From Myxococcales bacterium (GTDB lineage Bacteria > Myxococcota_A > Bradymonadia > Bradymonadales > Bradymonadaceae): DNA of 33,916 nucleotides. The notes beneath the pieces were generated by a model. The model ran no database searches, had not been told where the DNA came from, and saw only the letters and a list, made by a program, of their open reading frames with translations. The position numbers and the translations under genes are program-made. Each line of letters opens with the position of its first letter. Position 1 is the first letter of the stretch. Shown piece after piece: positions 1 through 7,773 of the stretch. Location: assembly GCA_007135085.1 (NCBI GenBank), contig SLJM01000231.1, positions 1-33,916 of the forward strand. The letters are read 5' to 3'.

Positions 1-1
1 C

Positions 2-400
2 TATGCTGATCAGCGCGATATCTTGAGCCTCTTGTTGACCGGGTGTACCGTCGACGAGCTCACCGCCTCCGGGGCAAGCCGTCCCACCCTGGAGGTCGCC
101 CTGGGGCCGCTGCTGGGGCGATTGGAGCGAGAGATCCAGGACGTGGTCGCCGTCGATGAATTTACGATCACCCCCGGTGTGGAGCGCACCCAGGTGCGCA
201 TCGGTGATACCCTGTCGCGCCGCCTCAGCTGGGGCTTCCAGCTCGATACGGGGTTTGCCGACGCCACGGGCAGTCAGCAAACCCGGCTGGAATTAAAGCT
301 CTCCGATCGGTGGACCGTCGAGATGAGTGAACGCAGTCATACGGAGACAAATAACGTCTTGCTCGATATGAAGCTCAACTACCGCCTCCCGCTGGACTGA
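2..400 (+). CDS. tamB: TamB-like (DUF490) translocation/assembly protein, C-terminal fragment
   Basis: The reading frame is open through the left edge, so only the last 132 residues are visible. The start of the gene lies outside the window. The visible part has the look of the TamB/DUF490 C-terminus: a segment reading DILSLLLTGCTVDEL (TamB proteins have a comparable ILS-LL-G motif), then amphipathic beta-strands ending in LKLNYRLPLD. TamB proteins span the periplasm as a beta-taco, partner the Omp85 protein TamA, and are implicated in lipid transport or outer-membrane protein assembly. The stop codon overlaps the ATG of the downstream Omp85 gene (ATGA), which supports a TamB-TamA pair under translational coupling. 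The order is tamB then Omp85, the reverse of E. coli tamA-tamB. Family assignment rests on this short C-terminus and on context. Confidence 0.7.
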   Translation, partial: YADQRDILSLLLTGCTVDELTASGASRPTLEVALGPLLGRLEREIQDVVAVDEFTITPGVERTQVRIGDTLSRRLSWGFQLDTGFADATGSQQTRLELKLSDRWTVEMSERSHTETNNVLLDMKLNYRLPLD

Positions 401-3400
401 TGATGATCTGGCGTCGAGGACATTCAATCAGGCCATGGGGCCCTGTGGCGATGGCGCTGATGCTCGGTGCGTGCCTTGCGCTAAGTGCCTCGTCGTCGAT
501 GGCGCAGATCACGGCCGGTGAGGATTTGTCGATCCCCGACGAACCGCACCAGGTGGAGACCACCGTCGACGGCGATGAGGGAGAGCTGGAGGGCAAGCGC
601 ATCGCCTCCTTTACCTTCGACTGCGACCTCCATCTATGTAACGACGCTGACCCTCGTCGACGGTTCAAAGAAATTTCGGGCCTCTCCGAAGGTCAGATCT
701 TTGGCGCCGAACGCCTGGAGAGGGCCCAGAATCGACTGGCCCAGACCGGTTTCTTCCGCGCCCTTCACGTGGAGCGCCGCCTCCAAGAGGAGGGAGTCCA
801 CATTCATATCGACGCTCAGGGGGCGGTCTTGATCCGGCGAATTCGCTTCGAGGGCCTGCGGCCTCCCCCCTTCGAAAGTGAGCTTCGCAAGGTGCTCATG
901 TTTCGCTCCGGTCAGGTCTTTCACGAGGACGAGGAGCAGGTTCACGCTCAGTTGCGAAGCCTGGAGGCTCTGTTCGAGCAGGAGAGTTATTTCGGAAGTC
1001 GCATCGTCATGGAGGCCCGCCCCGTCGATGATAATCCCCACCTGGTAGACCTGGTCTTCGAGGTGGAACGAGGCGACGACCGACGAATTTGTTCGATGGC
1101 CTTTCGCGGCGTGCGGGCCATGACTTCTGCGGAGGCCCGGGAGTTGATGCTCGAAGGGGTGTCGATTCTGGCCCGTCGTGTGCCCCTTCGCCTTCCCCGC
1201 TTTACGAGCGAACAATTCCGCAGCGGTCGAGAAGCGTTGATTCGTGAATATCGTCAGCGCGGTTATTTTCGCGCACGAGTGGTCGATCAGGCCGTTCAGA
1301 TCGACGACGCCACCAACTGCGTACGCCTCATCGTCGACGTCAACGAGGGTCCGTTTTGGGAGATCGAATTCACGGGCAATAACCTGGTCGGCGCCACCCA
1401 TCTGCGCGACGAGTTGCCCTTTGCCAATTCGGGATACGTCGATGACGACGAGATCCGGGCTGCCGAAAATGCGGTGCGCAAGACCTACGAGTCCATGGGC
1501 TATCCATTCGCCCAGGTCCAGGGCAAAGAGGTCGTCGAAGATCGTCTCGATCGGAGGCTCGTCTTTTCCGTCGACGAGGGGCCGCGGGCTCAGATCGTGT
1601 CCATCGATTTTGAAGGGGTGAGCGCATTTCAGCCCTCGGAGCTCCTCCAGGGGTTCGGCACCCAGCCTTTCGGGCTCTTCGAATCGGGCGGATTCCTCCA
1701 GACCGAACAACTTCTGGCTGACCTGGCGGGCCTGGAACATCGCTATCGTCAGCGGGGCTATCTACAGGCGGTGGTGGAGCGCTTCGAAGTTCGCCTCACC
1801 GACGATTGGGACGGCCTGGAGCTTCTCATCGTCGTCGACGAGGGGCCGCAGACCACGATCGATGAGGTGAGCCTCACCGGCAATGAAGTGGTGGATACAG
1901 AGGAGCTGCGTCAGTTGCTGGGCATCGCCGCGGGAGACCCCTTTGAGTCGCTGCAGATCCAGGCCGACCAATCGAGATTGTCCCGTCATTACGGCTCACG
2001 AGGCTATCCGCGGGCGGCCTTGCAGACCGAGTGTCGCAGCGCTGACGGTCGGCCCATTGCCTGTCGGGAGCCGCGCCTTCCCGAGGGATGTCTCCGGGCT
2101 ACCCTCAACGCTCTCGCCGACCAGGGATGTTCCTTCGACGAAACAGAGGGACTGCTGAGCTGTCAACGGATCGTCGACGAGCCCCATTGCCGGTTCGACA
2201 ACGGAGTGACGAGCCCCGTGGTCTCCGTGGAACACCGGATCAATGAGGGGCCGGTGGTGCGAGTGGGGGAGATCTTGCTGAAGGGCAATTTTCGGACCCG
2301 CTCGGGGGTCATCTTCCGCGAACTGGGCATGGAGCGCGGTGAATTGCTCGACGTCCAGCGTCTCATCGAAGGGCAGGGCAATATGCGCTCGCTGGGGATC
2401 TTCGACTCCGTCAGCGTCGAGACCATCGGCCTCGATGACAGCCTGGTCGACGAGGATTTGGACGAGGAGCAGACCGCCTCACTTATCGTCAGTGTCGAGG
2501 AGTCGTCGTCGCGATATCTGGACTTTCGATTCGGTCTGGAGGGGCGCGAGCTTCTCGATGATGCGCGCCGCCTGTTGCTGACCGGCGAGACCCAATATGT
2601 GGATAATAATCTCTTCGGCGCCGGCCAGCGCTTTCGGCCTCGTCTCATCGGCGCCGTGGACACCCTCGATCTCTACCGCCTCGGCGCCGACACCACTCAG
2701 GAGTTGGAGGCCGCCACCGATTTGAGGTCCCTCGATTTTCTGCTGGGCGCCGAGCTCATCTACAATCATCCCCGCTTTTTGCGCAGCCAATTTGGGGTGG
2801 ACAAACTCTTCTTGACGGTCACTCCATTCTACCTGATCGACTTGCTCGGCGTGGATAATGAGCGGGTTCGTCGCGAGGAGTGGGGGCTTCGACTGGAAGT
2901 GCGAAAGGAATTGTTCGAGCTCCTGGAACGCTTCTATCTGACGTTCGGCGTGGAGGCCAAACAGGCCGCCACCTGGGGGCCCGGCGATCTACGCGTGGGG
3001 GGGGAGCGAGTTTTCTCTCCGCGGCGCACGACTGGAAAACTGATCCCCGAGTTCACATTGGACCGACGGGACAGTCCGTTGAACCCGACCAAGGGCTATC
3101 ATCTCCAATTTCAGCCCGAGATCGTCAGCGGCGACGCCCTGTCCCAGGACCGGGAGGAGGTCATCGGTGATAGTTATTGGAGATTGTCCTTTGCGGCCAG
3201 TCTCTTCACCCCCCTGGTGGACGGACTAGTTTTGGCTCAGGGGTTTCGGGGAGGACAGATCGTGCCCCTCTTCGACCGTCAGACGCTGGTGCCCCTGGAC
3301 GAGCGTTATTTTCTGGGCGGCGTGGGAAGCGTTCGGGGCTTTGCGGCCAATACGCTGGGGCCCATCGGCGACGGCCTCGAAGGAGACGGCCAGCGCGCCA

Positions 3401-3726
3401 CGGGCGGCGAATTTCTGCTCAACTATACGGCGGAATTTCGCTATCCCATCCTCGCCGCCTGGAGCCTCTATGGGGCGACCTTTTTCGACGCTGGATTATT
3501 GGTCAATTGCCTGGATGACGACAGGCGGCGGAGCAGCTCTCAATGTCTGGAGAATGCCTTCCCCGCCGACGCCCCATTGAGTCAGATCCGGGCCACGGCG
3601 GGCCTGGGCTTGCGTTATCTGCTCGTCGATCAGATACCACTGCTCTTCGACTACGGTATGGTGCTCAACCGGCGGCCTGGCGAGGGATTCGGTAGTCTTC
3701 ATTTTAACCTGGGATATACGTTTTGA
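400..3726 (+). CDS. Omp85-family outer-membrane assembly protein (TamA/BamA-like) with about seven POTRA domains
   Basis: The protein has 1108 aa. A signal peptide covers residues 1 to about 35 (hydrophobic stretch ending ...SSSMAQ). Seven consecutive POTRA-like units can be delimited by their recurring ...V-EGP ends and F-G/L-GN starts, at roughly 67-142, 144-228, 229-318, 319-395, 396-483, 484-615 and 618-702. The C-terminal barrel is about 703-1108. It carries the Omp85 loop-6 motif VRGF at 978-981 and ends in LHFNLGYTF, with a terminal aromatic residue. BamA usually has five POTRAs and TamA three, so this is a long version. POTRA 6 contains an insertion with six cysteines (545, 555, 564, 577, 588, 597), and the barrel has a further Cys pair (1037, 1049) in a polar loop. 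Upstream TamB overlap and downstream overlap with the Lnb-like gene point to one operon. TamA partner of the upstream TamB is favoured over the housekeeping BamA, but this cannot be settled here. Confidence 0.88.
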   Translation: MMIWRRGHSIRPWGPVAMALMLGACLALSASSSMAQITAGEDLSIPDEPHQVETTVDGDEGELEGKRIASFTFDCDLHLCNDADPRRRFKEISGLSEGQIFGAERLERAQNRLAQTGFFRALHVERRLQEEGVHIHIDAQGAVLIRRIRFEGLRPPPFESELRKVLMFRSGQVFHEDEEQVHAQLRSLEALFEQESYFGSRIVMEARPVDDNPHLVDLVFEVERGDDRRICSMAFRGVRAMTSAEARELMLEGVSILARRVPLRLPRFTSEQFRSGREALIREYRQRGYFRARVVDQAVQIDDATNCVRLIVDVNEGPFWEIEFTGNNLVGATHLRDELPFANSGYVDDDEIRAAENAVRKTYESMGYPFAQVQGKEVVEDRLDRRLVFSVDEGPRAQIVSIDFEGVSAFQPSELLQGFGTQPFGLFESGGFLQTEQLLADLAGLEHRYRQRGYLQAVVERFEVRLTDDWDGLELLIVVDEGPQTTIDEVSLTGNEVVDTEELRQLLGIAAGDPFESLQIQADQSRLSRHYGSRGYPRAALQTECRSADGRPIACREPRLPEGCLRATLNALADQGCSFDETEGLLSCQRIVDEPHCRFDNGVTSPVVSVEHRINEGPVVRVGEILLKGNFRTRSGVIFRELGMERGELLDVQRLIEGQGNMRSLGIFDSVSVETIGLDDSLVDEDLDEEQTASLIVSVEESSSRYLDFRFGLEGRELLDDARRLLLTGETQYVDNNLFGAGQRFRPRLIGAVDTLDLYRLGADTTQELEAATDLRSLDFLLGAELIYNHPRFLRSQFGVDKLFLTVTPFYLIDLLGVDNERVRREEWGLRLEVRKELFELLERFYLTFGVEAKQAATWGPGDLRVGGERVFSPRRTTGKLIPEFTLDRRDSPLNPTKGYHLQFQPEIVSGDALSQDREEVIGDSYWRLSFAASLFTPLVDGLVLAQGFRGGQIVPLFDRQTLVPLDERYFLGGVGSVRGFAANTLGPIGDGLEGDGQRATGGEFLLNYTAEFRYPILAAWSLYGATFFDAGLLVNCLDDDRRRSSSQCLENAFPADAPLSQIRATAGLGLRYLLVDQIPLLFDYGMVLNRRPGEGFGSLHFNLGYTF

Positions 3727-5057
3727 AGCAACTCATCGGCACAGGACAGAGAGCTAAAACGGGCTGGCTCGCCCTGGCGGCCGCCACGGTCTTCATGGCG
3801 GTGATGGCCAGCTTTTCCACGCCGGCCCAGGCCTATCAGAGTCCCTGGGGCCAGGGTGAAAGCGATCCCAATGATCTGGTGATCAGCCTGGCCACCTTCA
3901 GCCCCGGCGACGACGTGCCCAGCTGGTTTGGCCACACCGGGCTGGTCGTCGAAGACCGGCGCCTCAACGTGTCGCGCATGTACAATTACGGCATGTTCAA
4001 CTTCGATCGAGACATGCTCATGCGCTTTGCCATGGGGCGGCTGTGGTTCTGGGTGGCCCCCACGTCGGTATCACATACCTATGGGATCTATGAGAGCCTC
4101 GATCGGGATATTCGTGTCATCGAATTATACCTGCCGCCGCAACGCCGCGCCGAGGTCGCCGAATTTCTGGCCGACAACGTCAGACCGGAAAATAAAGAGT
4201 ATCTATATCATCACTACGACGATAATTGCGCCACCCGGGTGCGCGACGTCATCGATCTGGCTGTGGGTGGTCAATTCTTCGAGGCCTATGGCGAAAAACC
4301 GGCCCGCTTGACCCTACGCGGTCATACACGGCGCCACTCGGCTCATATGCCGCCCATGGATTGGCTGCTGATGTTTCTGATGAACGGATCCATCGATACG
4401 CCGTCCACGGTGTGGGATGAGATGTTTTTGCCCGGTGAGTTGGAGCGTCGAGTGCTGGAATTTCAGTGGGTCGACGACGAGGGAGAGGTCCACGATCTGG
4501 CTCTTCGCAACCACGAGGTCTATCGCGCCCAAAACCGGGGTCCCGTCCCCGAAGAGCCACCCACCCACTGGTATTGGTGGCTTCTGGTCGGCACGAGCAT
4601 CGGCGCCGTGGGGCTGCTTATCGGCTGGAATAGCCGACGCCGCCCGGGACGCAGTTCGCGTGTCGGCTATGGCGCCTATCATATTGTCATGGGCTTGCTC
4701 CTCGGTGGGCCGGGGCTTTTATTGGGAGTGATGGCCGTCGGCACGGAGCACACCGTGACCTATTGGAACCTCAACCTCTTTTGGGCCAACCCCCTGAGCC
4801 TGGGGGCGCTGATTCTGGGGGTTATGGTTCTTCGCGGATCGGTGACCGCCCGGCGCCGATTGGTCCGCTGGTGGAGTCTGCTGGCCATCATCGCCGCCGT
4901 GGGCGTCGTCGTCTCCCTGGTTGGGTTGATCTATGCGCCGCTATATCAGGATACGTCATTGCCGGCGGCGCTCTTTTTGCCGATTATCGCCGGCTCCGCC
5001 GCCTGTAGCTGGTTGGTCGACGGGGCGCTTGTCCGGCAGGAGCCGGAGGGGGAGTAG
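3723..5057 (+). CDS. Lnb/DUF4105-type membrane protein, possible lipoprotein N-acyltransferase
   Basis: The protein has 444 aa and a TTG start that overlaps the upstream stop by 4 nt; an ATG at 3795 would cut into the signal sequence. An N-terminal hydrophobic signal ends near ...STPAQAYQ. The periplasmic domain has the DUF4105 hallmarks: WFGHTGL (His) at about 68-74, the YNYGMFNF region, a WVAPTS segment, and HHYDDNCATRVRD with the presumed catalytic Cys. The C-terminal part has about five membrane helices from residue 280 on, with a TEHTVTYWNLNLFWANPL motif between helices 2 and 3, which is also conserved in the family. In Bacteroides a member of this family (Lnb) N-acylates lipoproteins. 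That enzymatic role is known for the family and inferred here. Its place in the TamB-Omp85 operon suggests an envelope biogenesis job. Confidence 0.8.
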   Translation: MKQLIGTGQRAKTGWLALAAATVFMAVMASFSTPAQAYQSPWGQGESDPNDLVISLATFSPGDDVPSWFGHTGLVVEDRRLNVSRMYNYGMFNFDRDMLMRFAMGRLWFWVAPTSVSHTYGIYESLDRDIRVIELYLPPQRRAEVAEFLADNVRPENKEYLYHHYDDNCATRVRDVIDLAVGGQFFEAYGEKPARLTLRGHTRRHSAHMPPMDWLLMFLMNGSIDTPSTVWDEMFLPGELERRVLEFQWVDDEGEVHDLALRNHEVYRAQNRGPVPEEPPTHWYWWLLVGTSIGAVGLLIGWNSRRRPGRSSRVGYGAYHIVMGLLLGGPGLLLGVMAVGTEHTVTYWNLNLFWANPLSLGALILGVMVLRGSVTARRRLVRWWSLLAIIAAVGVVVSLVGLIYAPLYQDTSLPAALFLPIIAGSAACSWLVDGALVRQEPEGE

Positions 5058-5060
5058 GCC

Positions 5061-6413
5061 CTATTGATCAGCCCCGCGCGGCTCCAGGGGCAGGCGAATC
5101 GTAAACGACGAGCCTTCGCCGAGCTCGCTTACCACCTCGATGGAGCCCTCCAGGCTCTCCACGTATTCGCGCACGATCCACAATCCCAGGCCCAATCCCT
5201 TTTGGCCCCGCCGGTCGACGGCGCGCTCGAAGCGCTCGAAGATCCTGTCCTGGGCTTCCTGGGGAATCCCCTGACCATGGTCCACCACCTGGAGTATGGC
5301 CTGGGCTCCTTGCTGTTCGAGGCGCACCTCGATGGGGTTTCCCTGCCCGTATTTGATGGCGTTCGACAACAGGTTGGTGGCGATATGGTCCAGGCGCTCT
5401 CGGTCCCAGGTGCCCACCAGTGAATCCAGCCCCTGGCGGTGTACCGTCGAGCCGACCTGGTCGGCTTCGTAGGCGAAGCGTTTCATGACCTCTCGGAGTA
5501 CCGAGCCCAGATCGCAGGGCTGCCAGCGCACGCCTAGACCGCCTTCGATGATCCGCGAGACGTCGAGCAATTGATCGACCAAACGGTCCAGATAGTCGAC
5601 CTGATGATCCATGGATTCGAGCTTGGGCCGCACCGCCTCGGCGGTGATCCTCTCCGGCTTGTTGCAGGCCGTGCGGTGGAGCATTTGAGCGTGGAGCTTG
5701 AGCGTGCTCAACGGGGTGCGCAGCTCATGGGAGGCAATTGAGATAAAGGTGTCCCGTGCCTGTACGGCAGCGTCGAGCTGTTGATTTGCCTGGCGCAGAT
5801 CTCGATATAGTCGGGCCGTCTCCAACTTCATCGCCGCGTGAGAGGCGATCCACTCCGTCAGCGCCAGATCGGTCTCGTCGTAGGACAGCACCGTATTATG
5901 GCGGCCCACCAGAAGAGCTCCCAGGCAATCACCGTCTGTGCTCACCAGGGGGACCACCATCAGACTGTGGATGGCGATATCCAGTGCTTCTCGAGGGGTC
6001 TCGCCACGGTGATAGGCCTGCAATAGGGAGGGACGCCACCGGGGACGAAAATAGCTGGTTCGCTGGGCGATGACCCGTCGAATCAGTCCCTTTGCCATTC
6101 CCGTATTGCCAGGGGCGAAATTCTGGCGGATCGCCTCTTTTGTCGGACCATGGGGATGGAACGCGGCGGCGCAGTTCAATTCATCGCTGTCCTCGTCGAC
6201 CAGGTAGACCACGCAGAGATCGTAGATCACCTCCGCCACCGCCCGGGCCAGGCGCTCCAACAATTCGCCATAATCGGCTTCCGTGGCCGCCATGGCGCGA
6301 TAAAACCGGACCTGGGCGTCTGCCTCGGTTCGCTCGCTCAGTTCCTCGGAACGGTCGTCGAGCCCGAAATCAGCTGCCGGAACAGTGTCGTCGATATGAT
6401 GAGAATCACTCAT
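5061..6413 (-). CDS. GAF-domain sensor histidine kinase, cytoplasmic, orphan
   Basis: The protein has 450 aa and no signal peptide or membrane helix. A GAF sensor domain spans about 40-205. The HisKA dimerisation helix carries the H-box SHELRTP with phospho-acceptor His229. The HATPase domain shows the N-box NLLSNAIKYG (347-356), G1 DHGQGIP (378-384), F-box FERF (392-395) and G2 GLGLGLW (406-412). It therefore has everything needed for autophosphorylation. No response regulator gene lies in the window, so the partner is unknown. It is convergent with the Lnb-like gene with only 3 nt between stops. The start is the first ATG; the nearest AAGGAG-like stretch is about 13 nt upstream, which is longer than ideal. 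The signal sensed by the GAF domain cannot be read from the sequence. Confidence 0.92.
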   Translation of the reverse strand: MSDSHHIDDTVPAADFGLDDRSEELSERTEADAQVRFYRAMAATEADYGELLERLARAVAEVIYDLCVVYLVDEDSDELNCAAAFHPHGPTKEAIRQNFAPGNTGMAKGLIRRVIAQRTSYFRPRWRPSLLQAYHRGETPREALDIAIHSLMVVPLVSTDGDCLGALLVGRHNTVLSYDETDLALTEWIASHAAMKLETARLYRDLRQANQQLDAAVQARDTFISIASHELRTPLSTLKLHAQMLHRTACNKPERITAEAVRPKLESMDHQVDYLDRLVDQLLDVSRIIEGGLGVRWQPCDLGSVLREVMKRFAYEADQVGSTVHRQGLDSLVGTWDRERLDHIATNLLSNAIKYGQGNPIEVRLEQQGAQAILQVVDHGQGIPQEAQDRIFERFERAVDRRGQKGLGLGLWIVREYVESLEGSIEVVSELGEGSSFTIRLPLEPRGADQ

Positions 6414-6509
6414 GAGGTGGTGTATACTCCTTGGCCGCTCGCCACAGTCGGCGCCTATTCTAGCACGATCGTCGGGAGCAAGGGTAGGGTGCTATGAGAT
6501 CTGGACCTT

Positions 6510-6532
6510 CTCTTATTCCCTGCCGATAAGAG
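6510..6532. other. Inverted repeat in the divergent kinase / zapA intergenic region
   Basis: Perfect 7-bp arms CTCTTAT and ATAAGAG are separated by 9 nt, between the divergent histidine kinase and the zapA operon. No T-run follows, so it looks more like an operator or leader hairpin than a terminator. On the minus strand a TAGAAT hexamer (plus-strand 6456-6461) could be the -10 of the kinase promoter, but I see no good -35. Function is unproven. Confidence 0.3.
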
Positions 6533-6544
6533 CGGCCCCTGAAG

Positions 6545-6706
6545 GTGACCGTCGACGAGGCTCCACATAAAATTGAAGATGCAGATTCTGACAGCCGACG
6601 CTTGATGCTGCGTCGCCGACGGTCTAATAATGTCATTCCGTCTGCTGGGCGGGCCGTCGCCCCACTGGGGGTCGACGTCGAGATTCGATTCGAGGTCTGG
6701 AGGTAG
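6545..6706 (+). CDS. Possible small leader ORF (53 aa) before zapA
   Basis: A GTG-initiated frame of 53 codons (VTVDEAPHKIEDADSD...) ends with TAG at 6704-6706, two bases before the GTG start of zapA. It contains an RRLMLRRRR basic patch and ends IRFEVWR. The TAG sits immediately beside the zapA ribosome-binding stretch (TGGAGG), an arrangement that would allow translational coupling. Its own ribosome-binding site is weak (GAG about 12 nt upstream of the GTG). I do not recognise the protein. It could equally be untranslated leader. Confidence 0.25.
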   Translation: MTVDEAPHKIEDADSDSRRLMLRRRRSNNVIPSAGRAVAPLGVDVEIRFEVWR

Positions 6707-6708
6707 TT

Positions 6709-7065
6709 GTGAGTACGCAGGATACGAAATCCGCAGGAATTCGCCGTGCGCCCACGTCTACTTCGTCGAAAGGGGCCGATCGATCGGGACCGATCAATAT
6801 TGAAATTCAAGGGCAGCGACTGAGCATTCGCAGTGACCGCGATGCGGCTTTTGTGCGCAGTCTGGCTCGCTATATAGATAATAAATTGGACACTCTTCAC
6901 AACGCGGCGCCGACGGCGCCGATGGATAAACTCTTGATGCTGGCCAGCATGACCGTGGCCGAAGAACTCTTCGAGACCCGCCAGGAGTTGAGGCGGCTGC
7001 GAAGTCAACTCGAGGAAAAGACGGAATCGATCTTCGAGCTCATCGATCAGATCGAAGAGGTCTGA
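6709..7065 (+). CDS. zapA: Cell division protein ZapA
   Basis: The protein has 118 aa with a GTG start preceded by TGGAGG at good spacing. After a Ser/Thr-rich tail of about 30 residues comes the ZapA core: INIEIQGQRLSIRSD (beta strands), FVRSLARYIDNKLD (helix), then PMDKLLMLASMTVAEEL and a C-terminal coiled coil to the end. ZapA binds FtsZ at mid-cell and promotes protofilament bundling. The core matches the usual ~100-residue family, with the N-terminal tail being extra. zapA next to the 5-formyl-THF cyclo-ligase gene is a widespread proteobacterial arrangement, which supports the call. Likely co-transcribed with the downstream fau and rny genes. Confidence 0.88.
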   Translation: MSTQDTKSAGIRRAPTSTSSKGADRSGPINIEIQGQRLSIRSDRDAAFVRSLARYIDNKLDTLHNAAPTAPMDKLLMLASMTVAEELFETRQELRRLRSQLEEKTESIFELIDQIEEV

Positions 7066-7144
7066 GCTTTTGGTTTGACCACCGCTGGAATGCACCATCG
7101 CGCCCACGACACTGGGTGATAGGCCCCTTTCGCTTCAGTCGGAC

Positions 7145-7163
7145 CTCGCCATCTTCTGGCGAG
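7145..7163 (+). promoter_or_regulatory. Hairpin over the fau ribosome-binding region
   Basis: CTCGCC and GGCGAG form a perfect 6-bp stem around a 7-nt loop. The 3' arm GGCGAG is the only Shine-Dalgarno-like stretch before the fau ATG at 7171, so folding could limit initiation. No U-tract follows, so it is not a terminator. Confidence 0.35.
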
Positions 7164-7170
7164 CATACCG

Positions 7171-7773
7171 ATGAGCCGCACCGAGGCTTTGCAACAACAA
7201 AAAGAGCATCTGCGACAGCATTTTCTCGCTCGTCGCCGTGAACTCGACGAGTTGGAAGCTCGGCGGGCCTCGGCCGAGGTATGTCAGCGACTGGGCAATC
7301 TTTCGGCGCTCAAAGACGTGCGTCGACTCGCGGGCTACGCCGCTCGCGGCGCCGAAGTGGGAGTGCGCTCCTTTCTCCAGCAAGCCCAACGGCGGGGAAC
7401 TCAGATTGTATTGCCTCGTGTGACCGGCCCGGGGCGTATGGAGTTCTGTCTGGTCAACGACTGGGACGAGCTGGTGCCCGGGGCCTTTGGGATCGAAGAG
7501 CCCAAAGGCCAGGCCGTGGAGACATCGACCATCGAGGCCTTCCTGGTGCCCGGCGTGGCCTTCGACGTCCAGGGCGCTCGCCTCGGTTTCGGCATGGGTT
7601 ATTACGATCGAGCCTTACCTACGGTGGGAAAGGCCCTGGCCATCGGCGTCTGTCATCACTGCCAGATCGCAGACGCCGGGCTGCCCACCGAATCTCACGA
7701 CAGGCCCATGGATATGATCGTCACCGATGAAATGACCCAACTGGTCTCTGATCAAAATGGTGAGGCCCACTAA
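7171..7773 (+). CDS. fau: 5-formyltetrahydrofolate cyclo-ligase
   Basis: The protein has 200 aa, the family's usual length. The enzyme converts 5-formyl-THF plus ATP to 5,10-methenyl-THF, returning a storage or inhibitory folate to the one-carbon pool. Visible features are an N-terminal helical region with LRQHFLARRREL, the substrate-pocket segments IVLPRV and the FGIEEPKG loop, LVPGVAFD, and the diagnostic nucleotide/metal motif LGFGMGYYDRAL at about 138-149. The sequence then ends in a typical PMDMIVTDE segment. It follows zapA by 105 nt and its TAA is directly abutted by the rny ATG (TAAATG). It links functionally to the MTHFR fusion further down the window, although not in the same operon. 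Confidence 0.93.
   Translation: MSRTEALQQQKEHLRQHFLARRRELDELEARRASAEVCQRLGNLSALKDVRRLAGYAARGAEVGVRSFLQQAQRRGTQIVLPRVTGPGRMEFCLVNDWDELVPGAFGIEEPKGQAVETSTIEAFLVPGVAFDVQGARLGFGMGYYDRALPTVGKALAIGVCHHCQIADAGLPTESHDRPMDMIVTDEMTQLVSDQNGEAH

Noticed and set aside
634-1740. Long minus-strand open frame inside the Omp85 gene
   Set aside because: Antisense shadow of a GC-rich real gene; no ribosome-binding site or recognisable domain. The same applies to minus-strand frames at 7615-8841, 13915-15264, 21083-22138 and 32340-33497, and to the plus-strand frame at 19764-20381 opposite the coiled-coil gene.
7066-7170. 6S RNA (ssrS), which often lies between zapA and fau
   Set aside because: The gap is only 105 nt, shorter than a usual 6S RNA of about 180 nt, and I could not trace the paired closing stem and central bubble. 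A covariance-model search would settle it.
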